Origin: Acidobacteriota bacterium
Lineage (GTDB): Bacteria > Acidobacteriota > Terriglobia > UBA7540
DNA length: 13,824 nucleotides
NCBI GenBank assembly: GCA_021827255.1
Contig: JAKAWO010000044.1
Coordinates: 1 to 13,824, forward strand
Direction of reading: 5' to 3'
The notes beneath the pieces were generated by a model. It saw nothing but the letters and a program-made list of their open reading frames with translations, did no database searches and was not told the origin of the DNA. Below, piece by piece: positions 1 through 6,997 of this stretch. Positions within the stretch are counted from its first letter, which is position 1, and each line of letters begins with the position of its first letter. A program made the translations under genes and the position numbers.

Positions 1-947
1 AAGGCTCGACCGCCACGGCCGGGTTTTACAACACGGTGGCTTTTCATGGAGCCGCCCGCCGCGACGGGCTGTTCGCCGCCAGCCTCAACGGCGACGCTTT
101 CTCCGACGACCTCAAGCGCCAGGCGGTGGAAATTCTTCACAAGGATTTCGGCCCGCTCGACCTGGTGATCTACAGCCTCGCTTCGCCGCGCCGCATTCAT
201 CCGCGCACCGGCGCCATTCACGATTCCGCGCTCAAGCCGGTTGGCCAGCCTTTTACCAGCAAAACGATTGACCTTAAGTCGGAAAAAGTCGTCGGCGTCA
301 CCCTTCCTCCCGCCGACGAAAAAGAAATCGCCGACACGGTCGCCGTGATGGGGGGCGAAGACTGGCGCATGTGGATGGAATTGCTGCTCGCCGAGGGCCT
401 GCTCGCTCCCGGCGTTCGCACGCTCGCTTACTCTTACATCGGCCCGGCCGTCACCTGGCCGATTTACCGCGACGGAACCATCGGTCGAGCCAAGCAAGAC
501 CTCGAACGCGCCGCCCGCGATCTCAACGATACCCTCCGCCGGCGCCTCGACGGCGCGGCCGCCATCAGCGTCAACAAGGCCGTGGTCACGCAAGCTTCCG
601 CGGCCATTCCCGTTGTGCCGCTGTATCTGAGCATTCTGTTCCGCATGATGCAAGAGAAAGGAACCGACGAAGCGCCCATTGACCAGATGATCCGCCTTTT
701 CCGCGACTACCTCGCCGCCGACGGCCGCCGCCTGCTCGATGCCGAAGGCCGCGTTCGCCTCGACGCCTTCGAGCTCGATCCCGAAGTCCAAGCTCGTGTG
801 GCCCGCCTCTGGCTCGAGGTCACGAGCGAAAATCTGTACAGCCTTACCGACTTCCGCGGCTTCAAGCTGGCCTTCGACAACCTCTTCGGCTTCAACCTCG
901 AGGGCGTGGATTATTCCCTCGCCGTTGAAACCGACTTGGGCTGGTAG
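1..947 (+). CDS. fabV: FabV enoyl-ACP / trans-2-enoyl-CoA reductase, 5' end outside the window
   Basis: This enzyme catalyses the NADH-dependent reduction of the enoyl thioester in the last step of the fatty-acid elongation cycle, in the cytoplasm. The reading frame is open from base 3 and ends at TAG 945-947; about 313 codons are visible. FabV proteins are usually near 400 residues, so roughly the first 90, with the nucleotide-binding start, lie upstream. Visible family features are the SLASPRR segment after the Rossmann strand (about 174-197), the stretch from SYIGPAVTWPIYRDG, and the FabV catalytic Tyr-X8-Lys pair: Tyr at 465-467 and Lys at 492-494 (Y-RDGTIGRA-K). The C-terminal DFRGFKLAFDNLFGF segment is also typical. 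FabV is the long-spacing SDR-type reductase known to be triclosan-insensitive in several bacteria; that property is family knowledge and was not tested here. A GTG at 36 is in frame but is not the real start, because homology continues upstream. Confidence 0.93.
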   Translation, partial: GSTATAGFYNTVAFHGAARRDGLFAASLNGDAFSDDLKRQAVEILHKDFGPLDLVIYSLASPRRIHPRTGAIHDSALKPVGQPFTSKTIDLKSEKVVGVTLPPADEKEIADTVAVMGGEDWRMWMELLLAEGLLAPGVRTLAYSYIGPAVTWPIYRDGTIGRAKQDLERAARDLNDTLRRRLDGAAAISVNKAVVTQASAAIPVVPLYLSILFRMMQEKGTDEAPIDQMIRLFRDYLAADGRRLLDAEGRVRLDAFELDPEVQARVARLWLEVTSENLYSLTDFRGFKLAFDNLFGFNLEGVDYSLAVETDLGW

Positions 948-967
948 CGCGTTCCCTCAGCCAGCCC
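938..967 (+). terminator. Inverted repeat over the fabV stop, possible terminator
   Basis: GGGCTGG at 938-944 is perfectly repeated in inverse as CCAGCCC at 961-967, giving a 7-bp GC-rich stem with a 16-nt loop that contains the fabV TAG. No T-run follows, so intrinsic termination is only a possibility. Confidence 0.3.
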
Positions 968-1029
968 TGTGGTTCCTCAGAACGCTTTTACGTAGCCTCG
1001 CTCAAACGGCTGGTACAATACAATTGGGC

Positions 1030-2961
1030 GTGATTATTTTGCGGAAGCTGGCACCCATCCTCTTGTTCGGTCTGGTCGGAGCGGCGATTGTCGGCCTGTT
1101 GCTGACCAGCAGCGCGGCCTGGCGCCACGTTCAGGTCCAGAGCGCGAGCTCTTTCCCTGCCGCCCAGGCGATCTCGGGTGACGAGCAGTTGCTCGAGACG
1201 GCCCAGAGCCTTGTTCCGCTCGCCGTTACTCCGAAAGAACAGGAGCTGGCCCGCAACGCCGAACGTCTTGCCGACCACCAGCTCGACCTGGCTTTTGCCG
1301 ACGCGCTGCGCTCCGCCGCCGAGCAGCCTTCCAAGCCCAGCCCTTCGGTCCGCGCTCTCCAAACTCGGATTGCCCGGCTCACCGCGGACGTCAGCACGCT
1401 CCAGAACCAGGTCAAGAATCTCACCGCCGAAGAGGCGCGCGCCAAACGGTCGGAGCTGGCCGGCATTGCCGAGCGCCTGGAGCTCGCCCAAGCGCAACTG
1501 TCGCTCGACCAAGACTCTCTGGCTGACGCTCAACAAGACCTGGCCCGCGCTGGCGGCGACGCTTACCATCAAATTCAGCAGCTCTGGAAGCAGCACGAAG
1601 CTGCCTTCCACGCCAAGGAAGCCGCCGCCCATTCAACTCCGCCGCCCGCCGCCTCTTCGGGCCTGAGCGTCATCGCCCAATGGCACGACTGGGGCGCCAT
1701 CCGCGCCCAATTCGCCCAATTGATCCAGGCGCGCCAGCAAGCCTTGGAAGCCGCTTCCAGGCTGATCCGCGAGCGCGCCGCCCTCGAACAAACTACCGAG
1801 GCCCTGCAATCGAAGCCGGAGGCAAAAACCGCCCCCGCCACGCCGGCTGCTTCCGGGGCGGGCGCCGGGGTTCGGGCTTCGGCGAAGGCCCGCGCGGCCC
1901 CGCTCCTACACGGGACGAATCCGGCGCTTTCGCCGAGTGACGCCGCCGCGCATCTCGCCTTGCTGCGCCGCCTCTCCGTCCGGGAAAAAAATCTTGCCGA
2001 CCTCGACCGCCGAGTCATGGACCTCAACCAGTTGACCGGAATCTACGACCAGTGGAGCGGGATCACGCGAGGGCGCGAGCGGGTCGCCCTCCACAGCCTC
2101 ATTCTCACTGCGCTCTACATCCTTTTGACCGTGCTCTTCCTTTGGGTGGTCGTCCGCGTGGCGGAGCACGCCTTCGGTCGCGTTCGCCTCGAGCCAAGGC
2201 AACTCAGCACCTTGCGCGGCGTGGTCCGATTCTCCGCCGAGGCGCTCGGCCTGGCGACCGTTCTGCTGGTCATCTTCGGCGTCCCGCGCAACCTCTCCAC
2301 CATCCTGGGCCTGGCCGGCGCCGGGCTCACCGTGGCCCTCAAGGACTTCATCGTTTCCTTCATCGGATGGTTTACGCTGATGGGTCGCCGCGGCATCCGC
2401 GTGGGCGATTGGGTGGAGATCAACGGCGTGCGGGGCGAGGTCATCGAGATTACGCTGCTCCGGACCGTTCTGCTCGAAACCGACAATTGGGCCCAGCCCG
2501 GACACCCCACCGGCCGCCAGGTTACTTTCCTCAACAGCTACGCCGTTGAAGGTTACTACTTCAATTTCACCACCGGCGGCCAGTGGCTTTGGGATGAAAT
2601 CACGCTCACCATCCCTTCCGGCCTTGACCCTTATCCGGTCATCGAGCAGATCGAACGGCTCGCCCTCCGTGAAACCGAGGCCAGCTCCAAAACCGCTGAA
2701 GTCGAGTGGCAGCGCGCCGCTCGCGGTTACAGCGCCAAGGCGTTTACTGCCGCCCCTGCCATCAACATCCGCTCCGGCGACCTGGGCGTCGAAGTCACCG
2801 TCCGCTATATCACCCGCGCCTATGAGCGCTACGCCCTGCGCTTCCGGCTGAGCAACGCCACGGCCAAGATCATCCAACAAGCCAGAGCGGCTCGGTCTCC
2901 GCAGCCGCTCGCCTCAGCCAGCGAAGCGCTCGCCAACCCCACCGGCCCCTCCGAAGGCTAA
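1030..2961 (+). CDS. MscS-family mechanosensitive ion channel with long coiled-coil region
   Basis: This is an inner-membrane channel of the small-conductance mechanosensitive family, which releases solutes on hypo-osmotic shock. With the GTG at 1030 it is 643 residues. A hydrophobic N-terminal helix (about 8-27) is followed by a long hydrophilic, heptad-like region rich in Ala, Gln, Leu and Glu (about 110-200) and an Ala/Pro-rich linker. Then come membrane helices (about 356-380 and 400-420) and the pore helix with the glycine/alanine pattern GLAGAGLTVALKDFIVSF (about 427-444). The MscS beta-domain signature RVGDWVEINGVRGEV and the soluble C-terminal domain follow. The frame is open back to 739, but that overlaps fabV and has the wrong composition. 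Starts TTG 1024, GTG 1030 and TTG 1039 are all possible; GTG 1030 was chosen because it places the hydrophobic helix at the N-terminus. There is no clear Shine-Dalgarno, but TACAAT lies at 1014-1019, so a nearly leaderless transcript is possible. It is larger than E. coli MscS (286 residues) and smaller than MscK. Confidence 0.88.
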   Translation: MIILRKLAPILLFGLVGAAIVGLLLTSSAAWRHVQVQSASSFPAAQAISGDEQLLETAQSLVPLAVTPKEQELARNAERLADHQLDLAFADALRSAAEQPSKPSPSVRALQTRIARLTADVSTLQNQVKNLTAEEARAKRSELAGIAERLELAQAQLSLDQDSLADAQQDLARAGGDAYHQIQQLWKQHEAAFHAKEAAAHSTPPPAASSGLSVIAQWHDWGAIRAQFAQLIQARQQALEAASRLIRERAALEQTTEALQSKPEAKTAPATPAASGAGAGVRASAKARAAPLLHGTNPALSPSDAAAHLALLRRLSVREKNLADLDRRVMDLNQLTGIYDQWSGITRGRERVALHSLILTALYILLTVLFLWVVVRVAEHAFGRVRLEPRQLSTLRGVVRFSAEALGLATVLLVIFGVPRNLSTILGLAGAGLTVALKDFIVSFIGWFTLMGRRGIRVGDWVEINGVRGEVIEITLLRTVLLETDNWAQPGHPTGRQVTFLNSYAVEGYYFNFTTGGQWLWDEITLTIPSGLDPYPVIEQIERLALRETEASSKTAEVEWQRAARGYSAKAFTAAPAINIRSGDLGVEVTVRYITRAYERYALRFRLSNATAKIIQQARAARSPQPLASASEALANPTGPSEG

Positions 2962-3002
2962 TCGAGCGCCGAGAGCCCCGCTTCTGTCGCGTTGAGTGTA
3001 AC

Positions 3003-3048
3003 GTGGATCTCCCGACCCGCGCCTAATGCGCGGCGGGGAGAAATCCAC
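3003..3048. terminator. Strong inverted repeat between convergent genes, candidate bidirectional terminator
   Basis: The only substantial structure between mscS (ends 2961) and the oligopeptidase (ends 3068) is a nested repeat. GTGGAT 3003-3008 pairs with ATCCAC 3043-3048, CTCCC 3009-3013 with GGGAG 3036-3040, and CCGCGC 3017-3022 with GCGCGG 3028-3033 around a CTAAT loop. It lacks T-runs on both strands. Its position midway between convergent stops suggests it ends both transcripts or protects their 3' ends. Confidence 0.5.
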
Positions 3049-3067
3049 CCACGCGAAGCGCCGCCTT

Positions 3068-5296
3068 TCATTGCGGCTGAAATCCGGGAACCCCGAACTG
3101 CCAGAGCAGGAAGCTCCACTGGTCCGCATGTTGTTCATCGTCCTGTTCTCTTGTCGCGCCCAAACCACCGTGGCCGCCCGCGTAATCCACGCGCAGCAGC
3201 ACCGGCTTGCCGCTGGTCGTCGCGGCCTCCAGCCGCGCCGCCATCTTCGCCATCTGCCAAGGATCCACCCGCGGGTCGTTCATGCCGGTTTCGAGCAGCA
3301 CCGCCGGGTAAGCCGTGCCGGGTCGGACGTGCGCGTAGGCGCTCATGGCATAGAGCGCCTTAAAACCGGCTTCGGTCTTCACGCTACCGAACTCGGGGAT
3401 GTTGGTCTCCCCGTTCTGCGTCCGCTCAAATCGGAGCGTGTCTGAAAGGCCGACCTTGTCAATCGCCGCGGCAAACAGGTCAGGCCGCGACGTGATGGCG
3501 CGTCCTATCAGAATGCCGCCGGCGCTCACGCCCTCGCCCGCCAGGCGCGCCGACGAGGTGTACTTGTGCCGGAGCAGGTATTGAGCGCAGGCGATGAAAT
3601 CCCGCCACGTATTGGGTTTGGTCGGACCCTTGCCCGCCAGGTGCCACGCTTCGCCGTATTCCCCGCCGCCCCGCACATGGCAGACAGCGAACACCCCGCC
3701 CTCGTCATACCAAGCAAGTTGCACGGGACTGAAGTAGGGAGGAATGGGGATGCCATACGCCCCGTAACCGTAAAGCAGCGTGGGATTCATGCCGTCTCGC
3801 TTCATCCCCTTCGGGAACACGATCGAAAGCGGCACCAACGCGCCGTCGTAGCTCCGAACCTTGACCTCAGCGGACTCGATGTTGGTGGGATGATCGTAAG
3901 GCCCGGCGGGCTGAAGCTGGGTGTTGGTCACTTGGTTCGTCCTGGGATTATAAGCGTAAATCTTGCGCGCTTGGGTCCACGAGGTCATATCGAGGAGCAC
4001 GCCCGGCACGCGGGGATCGGTCTCCATAGCTGTGATGGAGCCGTCAAAGGGCAGCGCGACCAGCGCCGCTTTGGGGTTGGGGCCGTAAGGGACGCGCAGC
4101 AAACGGCTGATTCCTCCGTCCATCAGTTGTACATAAAGGGCGTCCTCGGCGGCGCCGATGCCGATGACCACGGCTTGGCTCGGGGGAACAACGGTTTCCG
4201 CGGTCGCCAAGCTGGGGTGGCGGGCGTCGGTGCGGACGACTTTATACCGCGGAGCATTCTTGTAAGTGAGCGCGTACAAGTCGTCGCCGTGCATGACGAT
4301 GTCGCTGACGCCATCTCGGAAGCCTGCGACCTTCCGCCACGTCGAATTCGTCTTGCCCAGCTCGGTGATCGGTTCAATGTAGAACGCGCCGTTCGGCGTG
4401 ACGCTGCCGGTGATGACGCCCAGCGCCCAGCGCGAGCCCGGCTGGGTGCGCACGGAAGCGATCTGGCTCGGCTTGACGTGAATCCCCGGCGCCACGTCGT
4501 AGCCAAACACCGCCTTGTCCTTGGCCGGGCCGGTTCCCAACACGTGCAAATAAGAGCGAAACTTTTGCCTGACTTCGGCGGCGGGCGCGCCGGGGGGCAG
4601 CTTTTGCAGCCGGCCATAAACAAACGACCGGTTATCCGGCAGCCAATGCGGTTCCCAAGCCTCGGCGCCAACATGGGTGATCACGTCACCCGTCGCGCGC
4701 CCCGTGGCGACATCCACCACGTGCAGCTCGCCGTCCAGCTCGTCGCCGCCCGGCTCGATCCCGACCGCAACATATTTCAGATTGTTCGAAAGCCCAACCC
4801 CTTCAATGACGTTCTTCCCCTTGCCCCGGTCGGCCGCAGTGAGCGTGATTTTGGCCGGGTCCGCCAAAAGCTTATCCCTCCCTTGGAGACCTTGCCGCAG
4901 GTAAAGTTTGGGCGTGTTGTCGCCGGGAAGCTCTTTCCCAATAAGGTAAAGGCCGCCCGGCAAGCGTCGCGCCCACACGCGCGTCGCGGACTGGTCGAGC
5001 CGCCGGATGTGGGCGAGAAGCCGGGCGCGTCCCGGAATAGCCGAGAGCACTGCGCGCGTGTAATCCGCCTGGGCTTTGATCCACTTCTGCACTTCCGGAG
5101 CTTTGATGTTCTCCATGTAGCGGTACGGGTCCACGACTTTCACGCCGAAATAGTCGTTGGTCACGGGCCTTACCGGCGCGGCGGGCGGCTTGGGAGGCAG
5201 CATCGCATTCTGCGCCGTGGCCGGCTCAATCCGCCAAGCGGCAAATGCAAAAGCAAAAATTACGAAAGCCAAACGCGAGCCGAGCCGTCTCATCAT
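3068..5296 (-). CDS. Secreted prolyl oligopeptidase, peptidase family S9
   Basis: This serine peptidase belongs to the prolyl oligopeptidase family, which cleaves short peptides, classically after proline; here it is predicted to act outside the cytoplasm. It has 742 residues from ATG 5296. GTG 5305 and ATG 5293 are alternatives; AGGTGGAGGGG just upstream serves both ATGs. Residues 1-28 form a signal peptide (MMRRLGSR, a hydrophobic Phe/Ala core, then PATA before Gln). The N-terminal S9 segment DYFGVKVVDPYRYMEN is followed by a long beta-rich region expected to be the seven-bladed propeller, and then by an alpha/beta-hydrolase domain with the family hallmark VRGGGEYGEAWH (about 540-550). The catalytic triad can be read as Ser591 in GVSAGG, Asp674 in NDPRV and His709 in GGHGG. 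Length and motif order match the family. The neighbour upstream on the same strand ends 194 bases away, so its own promoter is likely. Substrate preference cannot be read from sequence. Confidence 0.93.
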   Translation of the reverse strand: MMRRLGSRLAFVIFAFAFAAWRIEPATAQNAMLPPKPPAAPVRPVTNDYFGVKVVDPYRYMENIKAPEVQKWIKAQADYTRAVLSAIPGRARLLAHIRRLDQSATRVWARRLPGGLYLIGKELPGDNTPKLYLRQGLQGRDKLLADPAKITLTAADRGKGKNVIEGVGLSNNLKYVAVGIEPGGDELDGELHVVDVATGRATGDVITHVGAEAWEPHWLPDNRSFVYGRLQKLPPGAPAAEVRQKFRSYLHVLGTGPAKDKAVFGYDVAPGIHVKPSQIASVRTQPGSRWALGVITGSVTPNGAFYIEPITELGKTNSTWRKVAGFRDGVSDIVMHGDDLYALTYKNAPRYKVVRTDARHPSLATAETVVPPSQAVVIGIGAAEDALYVQLMDGGISRLLRVPYGPNPKAALVALPFDGSITAMETDPRVPGVLLDMTSWTQARKIYAYNPRTNQVTNTQLQPAGPYDHPTNIESAEVKVRSYDGALVPLSIVFPKGMKRDGMNPTLLYGYGAYGIPIPPYFSPVQLAWYDEGGVFAVCHVRGGGEYGEAWHLAGKGPTKPNTWRDFIACAQYLLRHKYTSSARLAGEGVSAGGILIGRAITSRPDLFAAAIDKVGLSDTLRFERTQNGETNIPEFGSVKTEAGFKALYAMSAYAHVRPGTAYPAVLLETGMNDPRVDPWQMAKMAARLEAATTSGKPVLLRVDYAGGHGGLGATREQDDEQHADQWSFLLWQFGVPGFQPQ

Positions 5297-5345
5297 CCCC
5301 TCCACCTGCCTGTTTTAGTCGGGGGCTTCCCACGCGGCCGCACAG

Positions 5346-5374
5346 AGCATACGCCTTGCCGCCGCCGAGGGCAA
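5346..5374 (-). promoter_or_regulatory. Weak sigma-70-like promoter candidate for the oligopeptidase gene
   Basis: On the minus strand TTGCCC (5374-5369) and TATGCT (5351-5346) are separated by exactly 17 bases, each matching four of six consensus positions, about 50 bases before the start codon. Such matches arise by chance, so this is only a candidate. Confidence 0.22.
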
Positions 5375-5490
5375 TCTTCAGCGACGTCGCCGACGGACGT
5401 TCTTCCCGACCAGCCAAGCGGGCTTGGAGGAAGCGTTTTCATCACCGGGCGACGACCCCTCGGCTGCGGCCCAAACTCCGTCCGCTCGGC

Positions 5491-6600
5491 TCAGCCTAAA
5501 AACTTGCGGATGTGGCGCGCCACCACGGCCATCGTCCGGTCGGGGTCTTCGGTATTGCGTCCGTAATAATAATAGATGAGTTGGTCCGGCTGGAGCGCCA
5601 GCACCTGTTCGAGTCCGGCATCCATCACCGGAATCATGCTGGCGGGCATGGAGAAAGTCTCCGCCAGCAGCAGTCCCTTCTTGCCGTGTTGGCGCGCGAG
5701 ATTCAGGAAGAATTCGCCTCGCCCGACCAGAACCTTGGGATGGCGCTCGGCGCGGCCCTGTTTTCTGGCTTCGGCGAGCTCGGCGGCCGCGGACCACGGA
5801 CGCCCGTCGCAGCCGAAATAATCGAGGTCGGGTATGGCGCTCGCCGCCCGCGCTTCTTCATCGGTATTGGTGGCCATCAGAAACAGGTTGATGGTTTTAT
5901 CGGGATGATGCTGCCGCGTGTAATGGCTGACTCGCGCGTAGAAATTCGCCGCCCCTTTCGTGAAATCCGACCGGGTGGGATTCGGGCCGAGTTGCTCGAG
6001 CGCCGCCCTGGAATAATCAGGCCGGAAGGCTTTCGGCTCGTCCCAGGTCACGCCGTCCACGCCCAGCTCCTGGAAGAGCTTGTCGGCCGATTGACAGAAA
6101 AATTCGTAGGTGGCAGGGTGATAGACGCTGCTCATCACCCCGGAGGTCTTTACAAACTTCGCCGGTGAGCCGTCGCGGTTGAGCACCCAGGTTTCCGGGT
6201 GGAGCGCCGAGAACAGGCTCGGCACTTTGGGGGCCCCGGCCACCAGCCCGCCCCAGCGCGACGCCGTGGCAAAAACTTTCATCTTGAGCCGCGTCGCCTC
6301 CCGCCGAATGAGTTCCACGTTCTGCTGCGCGGCGAAAAAATCCTGCTCCAGAATCGCCACCGAAACCACGTTGGTGCCAACGTCCGCCATCCACTCCAGA
6401 TCCTCCCGCACGTGCCGCGGCACCAGCGTGTACATGTTCGCGCGCAGATAATAGGCATTGAGGAGTTTGCCGGAAGCCCGGCTGCCTCCGCCCGCTTGCG
6501 CCGCTCCCCTTCCCGAGGCTAACCCGCTCCCGCTGGTCATCAGGGCCGCCGTCGAGGCGGCGATCGGCCCCAAAAATTCCCGTCGGTTCAGTTTCTTCAT
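5491..6600 (-). CDS. Tat-exported putative TIM-barrel protein, possible glycosidase
   Basis: I do not recognise a named family. The protein is 369 residues and starts with a twin-arginine signal (MKKLNRREFL followed by an Ala/Ser/Gly-rich hydrophobic stretch to about residue 35), so export in folded form is expected. The start at ATG 6600 is set by GAGGAGGG seven bases upstream; the longer reading frame to 6657 lacks this. The mature part alternates strand-like and helix-like segments (EDLEWMADVGTNVVSVAIL, LIRREATRLKMKVFATAS, ELGVDGVTWDEPKAF, DLDYFGCDG, KGLLLAETFSMP, QLIYYYYG), as in a beta/alpha barrel. Glu188 in WDEPK and Glu314 in LAETF lie at the ends of two such strands. This resembles the acid/base and nucleophile glutamates on strands 4 and 7 of clan GH-A glycosidases, where the first motif is usually NEP. 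That analogy is inference. Other barrel enzymes are possible. Confidence 0.8.
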   Translation of the reverse strand: MKKLNRREFLGPIAASTAALMTSGSGLASGRGAAQAGGGSRASGKLLNAYYLRANMYTLVPRHVREDLEWMADVGTNVVSVAILEQDFFAAQQNVELIRREATRLKMKVFATASRWGGLVAGAPKVPSLFSALHPETWVLNRDGSPAKFVKTSGVMSSVYHPATYEFFCQSADKLFQELGVDGVTWDEPKAFRPDYSRAALEQLGPNPTRSDFTKGAANFYARVSHYTRQHHPDKTINLFLMATNTDEEARAASAIPDLDYFGCDGRPWSAAAELAEARKQGRAERHPKVLVGRGEFFLNLARQHGKKGLLLAETFSMPASMIPVMDAGLEQVLALQPDQLIYYYYGRNTEDPDRTMAVVARHIRKFLG

Positions 6601-6692
6601 GTTCAACCCTCCTCGTCCGCCGGTTTTCCTTGCAATGTTCGCGCCACCTGCCGGCACGACTCGCGCTTCACCAACGGCGCGGGTACGCCCCT

Positions 6693-6723
6693 ACTTTATC
6701 CCGCCCAGGGAAATCCTTACAAT
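6693..6723. promoter_or_regulatory. Overlapping divergent promoter-like motifs
   Basis: On the plus strand TTTATC (6695-6700) and TACAAT (6718-6723) are 17 bases apart; the -10 matches five of six consensus positions. On the minus strand TTGTAA (6722-6717) and TAAAGT (6698-6693) are 18 bases apart, each matching four of six. The -10 of each overlaps the -35 of the other. The plus motif would feed the methyltransferase stub starting at 6735, the minus motif the Tat-exported protein starting at 6600. Confidence 0.3.
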
Positions 6724-6734
6724 GGCGGCATGCA

Positions 6735-6911
6735 ATGATCGGGCCCATTGGGGACGGGAAACACAAAGACGGCAAAAGGCAGGGCCCGGCGCGCATTGCC
6801 CTGCCGTTCCAAACCATCGAGACGGTGAACGAAAGCGCGCAGGACCGGCAGCGCACGCTTGAACTCTTCGCTATAGGGCGGGGGAGGGGCAGTGCGGCTA
6901 CTGAACGATGA
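6735..6911 (+). pseudogene. N-terminal remnant of a site-specific DNA methyltransferase (Mod-like)
   Basis: From ATG 6735 the frame encodes 58 residues and stops at TGA 6909-6911. After a Lys/Gly-rich start, residues 21-49 read IALPFQTIETVNES, then AQDRQRTLELFAIGR. From memory this closely resembles the conserved N-terminus of many stand-alone or type III-like adenine/cytosine-N4 methyltransferases (COG2189, Pfam N6_N4_Mtase), which continue with a WRNRLIWGDKKYV-like segment and then the catalytic DPPY-type region. Here similarity ends at about 6881 and the frame closes nine codons later, with no trace of the catalytic part. A -10-like TACAAT lies at 6718. The likely reading is a 5' stub left by a deletion. 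A short expressed orphan peptide is less likely. The homology call rests on recollection, not on a search. Confidence 0.5.
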
Positions 6912-6954
6912 GGGTGACGTTGGTGGAATGTGTCAAGCCGCCGCCAGTAAAGAG
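6898..6954 (-). pseudogene. C-terminal remnant of an Ig-like repeat / surface protein
   Basis: On the minus strand, 18 codons end at TAG (6900-6898) and read LFTGGGLTHSTNVTLIVQ. The SLTHSTTVTLTV-type ending is familiar from C-terminal bacterial Ig-like domains in large secreted proteins of Acidobacteriota. Upstream in the same frame the translation becomes Arg/Pro-rich and unrelated (AKRRLPRQ), so only the tail survives. It overlaps the last codons of the methyltransferase stub on the other strand. The segment is short, so chance resemblance cannot be excluded. Confidence 0.33.
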
Positions 6955-6961
6955 CTGACGC

Positions 6962-6996
6962 GGCAACCGGCGTTTCGCGCGGCGGGGCGGTTCGCC
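6962..6996 (-). terminator. Hairpin directly after the exporter operon
   Basis: GGCAACCG at 6962-6969 is complementary to CGGTT(C)GCC at 6988-6996 with one bulged base, immediately after the stop codon of the last permease gene (6998). There is no U-run, so terminator function is a guess from position. Confidence 0.25.
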
Positions 6997-6997
6997 T

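Larger units (their letters stand above)
6601..6997. other. Gene-free stretch of about 400 bases with remnants of two genes
   Basis: No intact gene is visible. From left to right it holds the ribosome binding site and upstream region of the Tat-exported protein, overlapping divergent promoter-like motifs (6693-6723), an apparent N-terminal stub of a DNA methyltransferase gene on the plus strand (6735-6911), the apparent final codons of an Ig-like repeat protein on the minus strand (6898-6954), and a hairpin next to the second permease's stop codon. It reads as a patch of decayed genes. Confidence 0.55.

Noticed and set aside
1014..1019. TACAAT as a promoter for the MscS gene
   Set aside because: No -35 element lies at proper spacing; only mentioned as a possible leaderless -10.
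739..1029. Upstream extension of the MscS reading frame
   Set aside because: It overlaps fabV codon for codon in another frame and is Ser/Pro-rich shadow sequence; a start near 1030 fits the membrane helix.
1906..2880. A 324-codon minus-strand open frame within the MscS gene
   Set aside because: It is the mirror of the channel core coding sequence and has no membrane segments or motifs of its own.
3566..5566. A 666-codon open frame on the plus strand
   Set aside because: It is antisense to the prolyl oligopeptidase, whose catalytic triad is evident; the antisense product has no family features.
6458..6862. A 134-codon plus-strand frame across the Tat-protein start
   Set aside because: Its first third is antisense to the Tat signal region and it is out of frame with the methyltransferase-like segment.
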